A DNA stretch of 64,000 nucleotides, from the NCBI RefSeq assembly GCF_030936135.1, contig NC_082616.1:11963001-12027000 (forward strand), written 5' to 3'. Position 1 is the stretch's first letter, and each line of letters begins with the position of its first letter. The stretch is from Gavia stellata (taxonomy: Eukaryota > Chordata > Aves > Gaviiformes > Gaviidae). The position numbers were made by a program, and so were the translations under genes. This document shows positions 63,020 through 64,000 of the stretch, one piece after another. The notes below the pieces were generated by a model. It did not search any database and had not been told where the DNA came from. It worked only from the letters and a program-made list of their open reading frames with translations.

Positions 63020-64000
63020 GTAACTTTCGTCTTTTTACTTTCCATTTCTTTACGCACGGTCTCTAAAAGGGAAAAGCTTAATCATCTCTGGAAACTAGTT
63101 CTGCGGTGAATGTTTCGTTCACTCAAATGTAGAGAAGGATGCGCGGGTGGTTGTGTTCGCCTGGATGCAGGGGTGTGCTGCCTGCGCCGGCGAGTCGTCT
63201 GCTGCTGCAGCGTCATTAAATCAATTAAAAATAACCTTTAAACTGGGACTTGAGGCTTTCGGGTACGACGTTCGCAGTATCTTCCGCAGCACCCGGGGCT
63301 CATGAAGCACGCTGCTGGGTTGGGACTGGACCTGACGATAATGAGGAAGAAACTTCTAAAAGTTAAGAGGCAGAGAAAGTTTGGGTGTGTTGGGGTATTT
63401 TTGGGGTGGCGTTGGGAAGAGCCCCTCTGGAAGCGGTGCCTGGGGGGGAGCTGGGGAGCGGTTGGGTCCACTCCGGCTTTTTTAGGGAAACGGGTAGGGA
63501 GTGAGTGTAGCAGGTTTCTGTGCCAGGCTCCCAAATTCCTGCTGCCGAAGATCGCGTGCATGGAAGTGTAGTTGCAAATAAGGAACAGGAATAGACTTGG
63601 TCTGATAACTTATTTTTCTTACAAAGGATCATGCCAGAGCTGTTTTGAAACATGTGTATTTATAAGACTGTAAACTCTCTCACCTTTGAGTGTTGCAACA
63701 AAAATAGGTGGCACTAATGCAAAAAAAACCCCAGCAAACCCCCAAACAAACCAACCCAGAAAGATGAAGTAACAGTAGTTTTCAGAAGAGCGATGTTAGC
63801 CAGTAACTTGCCTGCCGAACGTTATTGACGGCTGCATGTTCATGCATGTGGTTTCTGATCCATCAACTCGCCCTTGTGCTCGTCTGTGGGAAGAGGAGTC
63901 AGAAGCAGCATCGGTGACGAAATGCTGACTGCCCGGATCTTTATCCGTCCTTCCTGGCTCGTGAGTCACTCCTGCAGCATGTTTCCTCACCGCTCCCAGG
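63020..64000 (+). other. BCL2L11: BCL2L11 intron after the BH3 exon (partial)
   Basis: No segment encoding the terminal BIM exon (family motifs around VFLNNY and the hydrophobic tail) was found. The intron is long in mammals, so the last exon is expected beyond the window. Confidence 0.6.

Noticed and set aside
63020-64000. Searched for the last BIM exon
   Set aside because: No segment encoding the conserved tail was found.

Overview
This is vertebrate nuclear DNA, almost certainly from a bird. It contains multi-exon genes with compact introns, CR1 non-LTR retrotransposon fragments with the typical avian 3' end, CpG-island promoters, and a gene for the two-pore channel TPC3, which birds keep and humans and mice lack. 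All genes were read by joining open segments across splice sites and comparing them with remembered vertebrate proteins. No alignment was run.

Layout, left to right: (1) NPHP1 (nephrocystin-1) on the minus strand, 1417-12429, with 15 coding exons; the last exons lie off the left edge. It has a near-consensus RFX X-box next to its start codon, a likely solo LTR in intron 11 and a (GT)n tract. (2) A 58-residue mitoregulin gene (MTLN) on the minus strand, 14127-14303. (3) TPCN3 on the plus strand, 14428-28755, head-to-head with MTLN across 124 bp. Its 19 exons sum to exactly 753 codons, and one intron is a U12-type AT-AC intron. A CR1 element lies in intron 10. (4) BUB1, the spindle-checkpoint kinase, on the plus strand, 29693-47140. 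Its 24 exons sum to exactly 1129 codons. A CDE/CHR-like cell-cycle element and CCAAT boxes lie just upstream, one intron is GC-AG, and a 5'-truncated CR1 sits close behind a splice donor in intron 9. (5) About 9.5 kb with no recognisable gene (47.24-56.8 kb), GC-rich to the right, with a perfect 37-bp-arm palindrome and AT-rich islands that may be conserved regulatory DNA. (6) The promoter and first part of BCL2L11 (BIM) on the plus strand, 57.3 kb to beyond the right edge: a 33-bp minisatellite and a FOXO motif upstream, the start/LC8-binding exon, a 4.85-kb intron and the BH3 exon. The terminal exon is outside the window.

The gene set NPHP1-MTLN-BUB1-BCL2L11 corresponds to human 2q13. The differences are that TPCN3 is present, that BUB1 points the same way as BCL2L11, and that no ACOXL is recognised between BUB1 and BCL2L11. 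The genes act in unrelated processes (ciliary transition zone, mitochondrial inner membrane, ion transport, mitotic checkpoint, apoptosis) and are linked by conserved position, not by a pathway.
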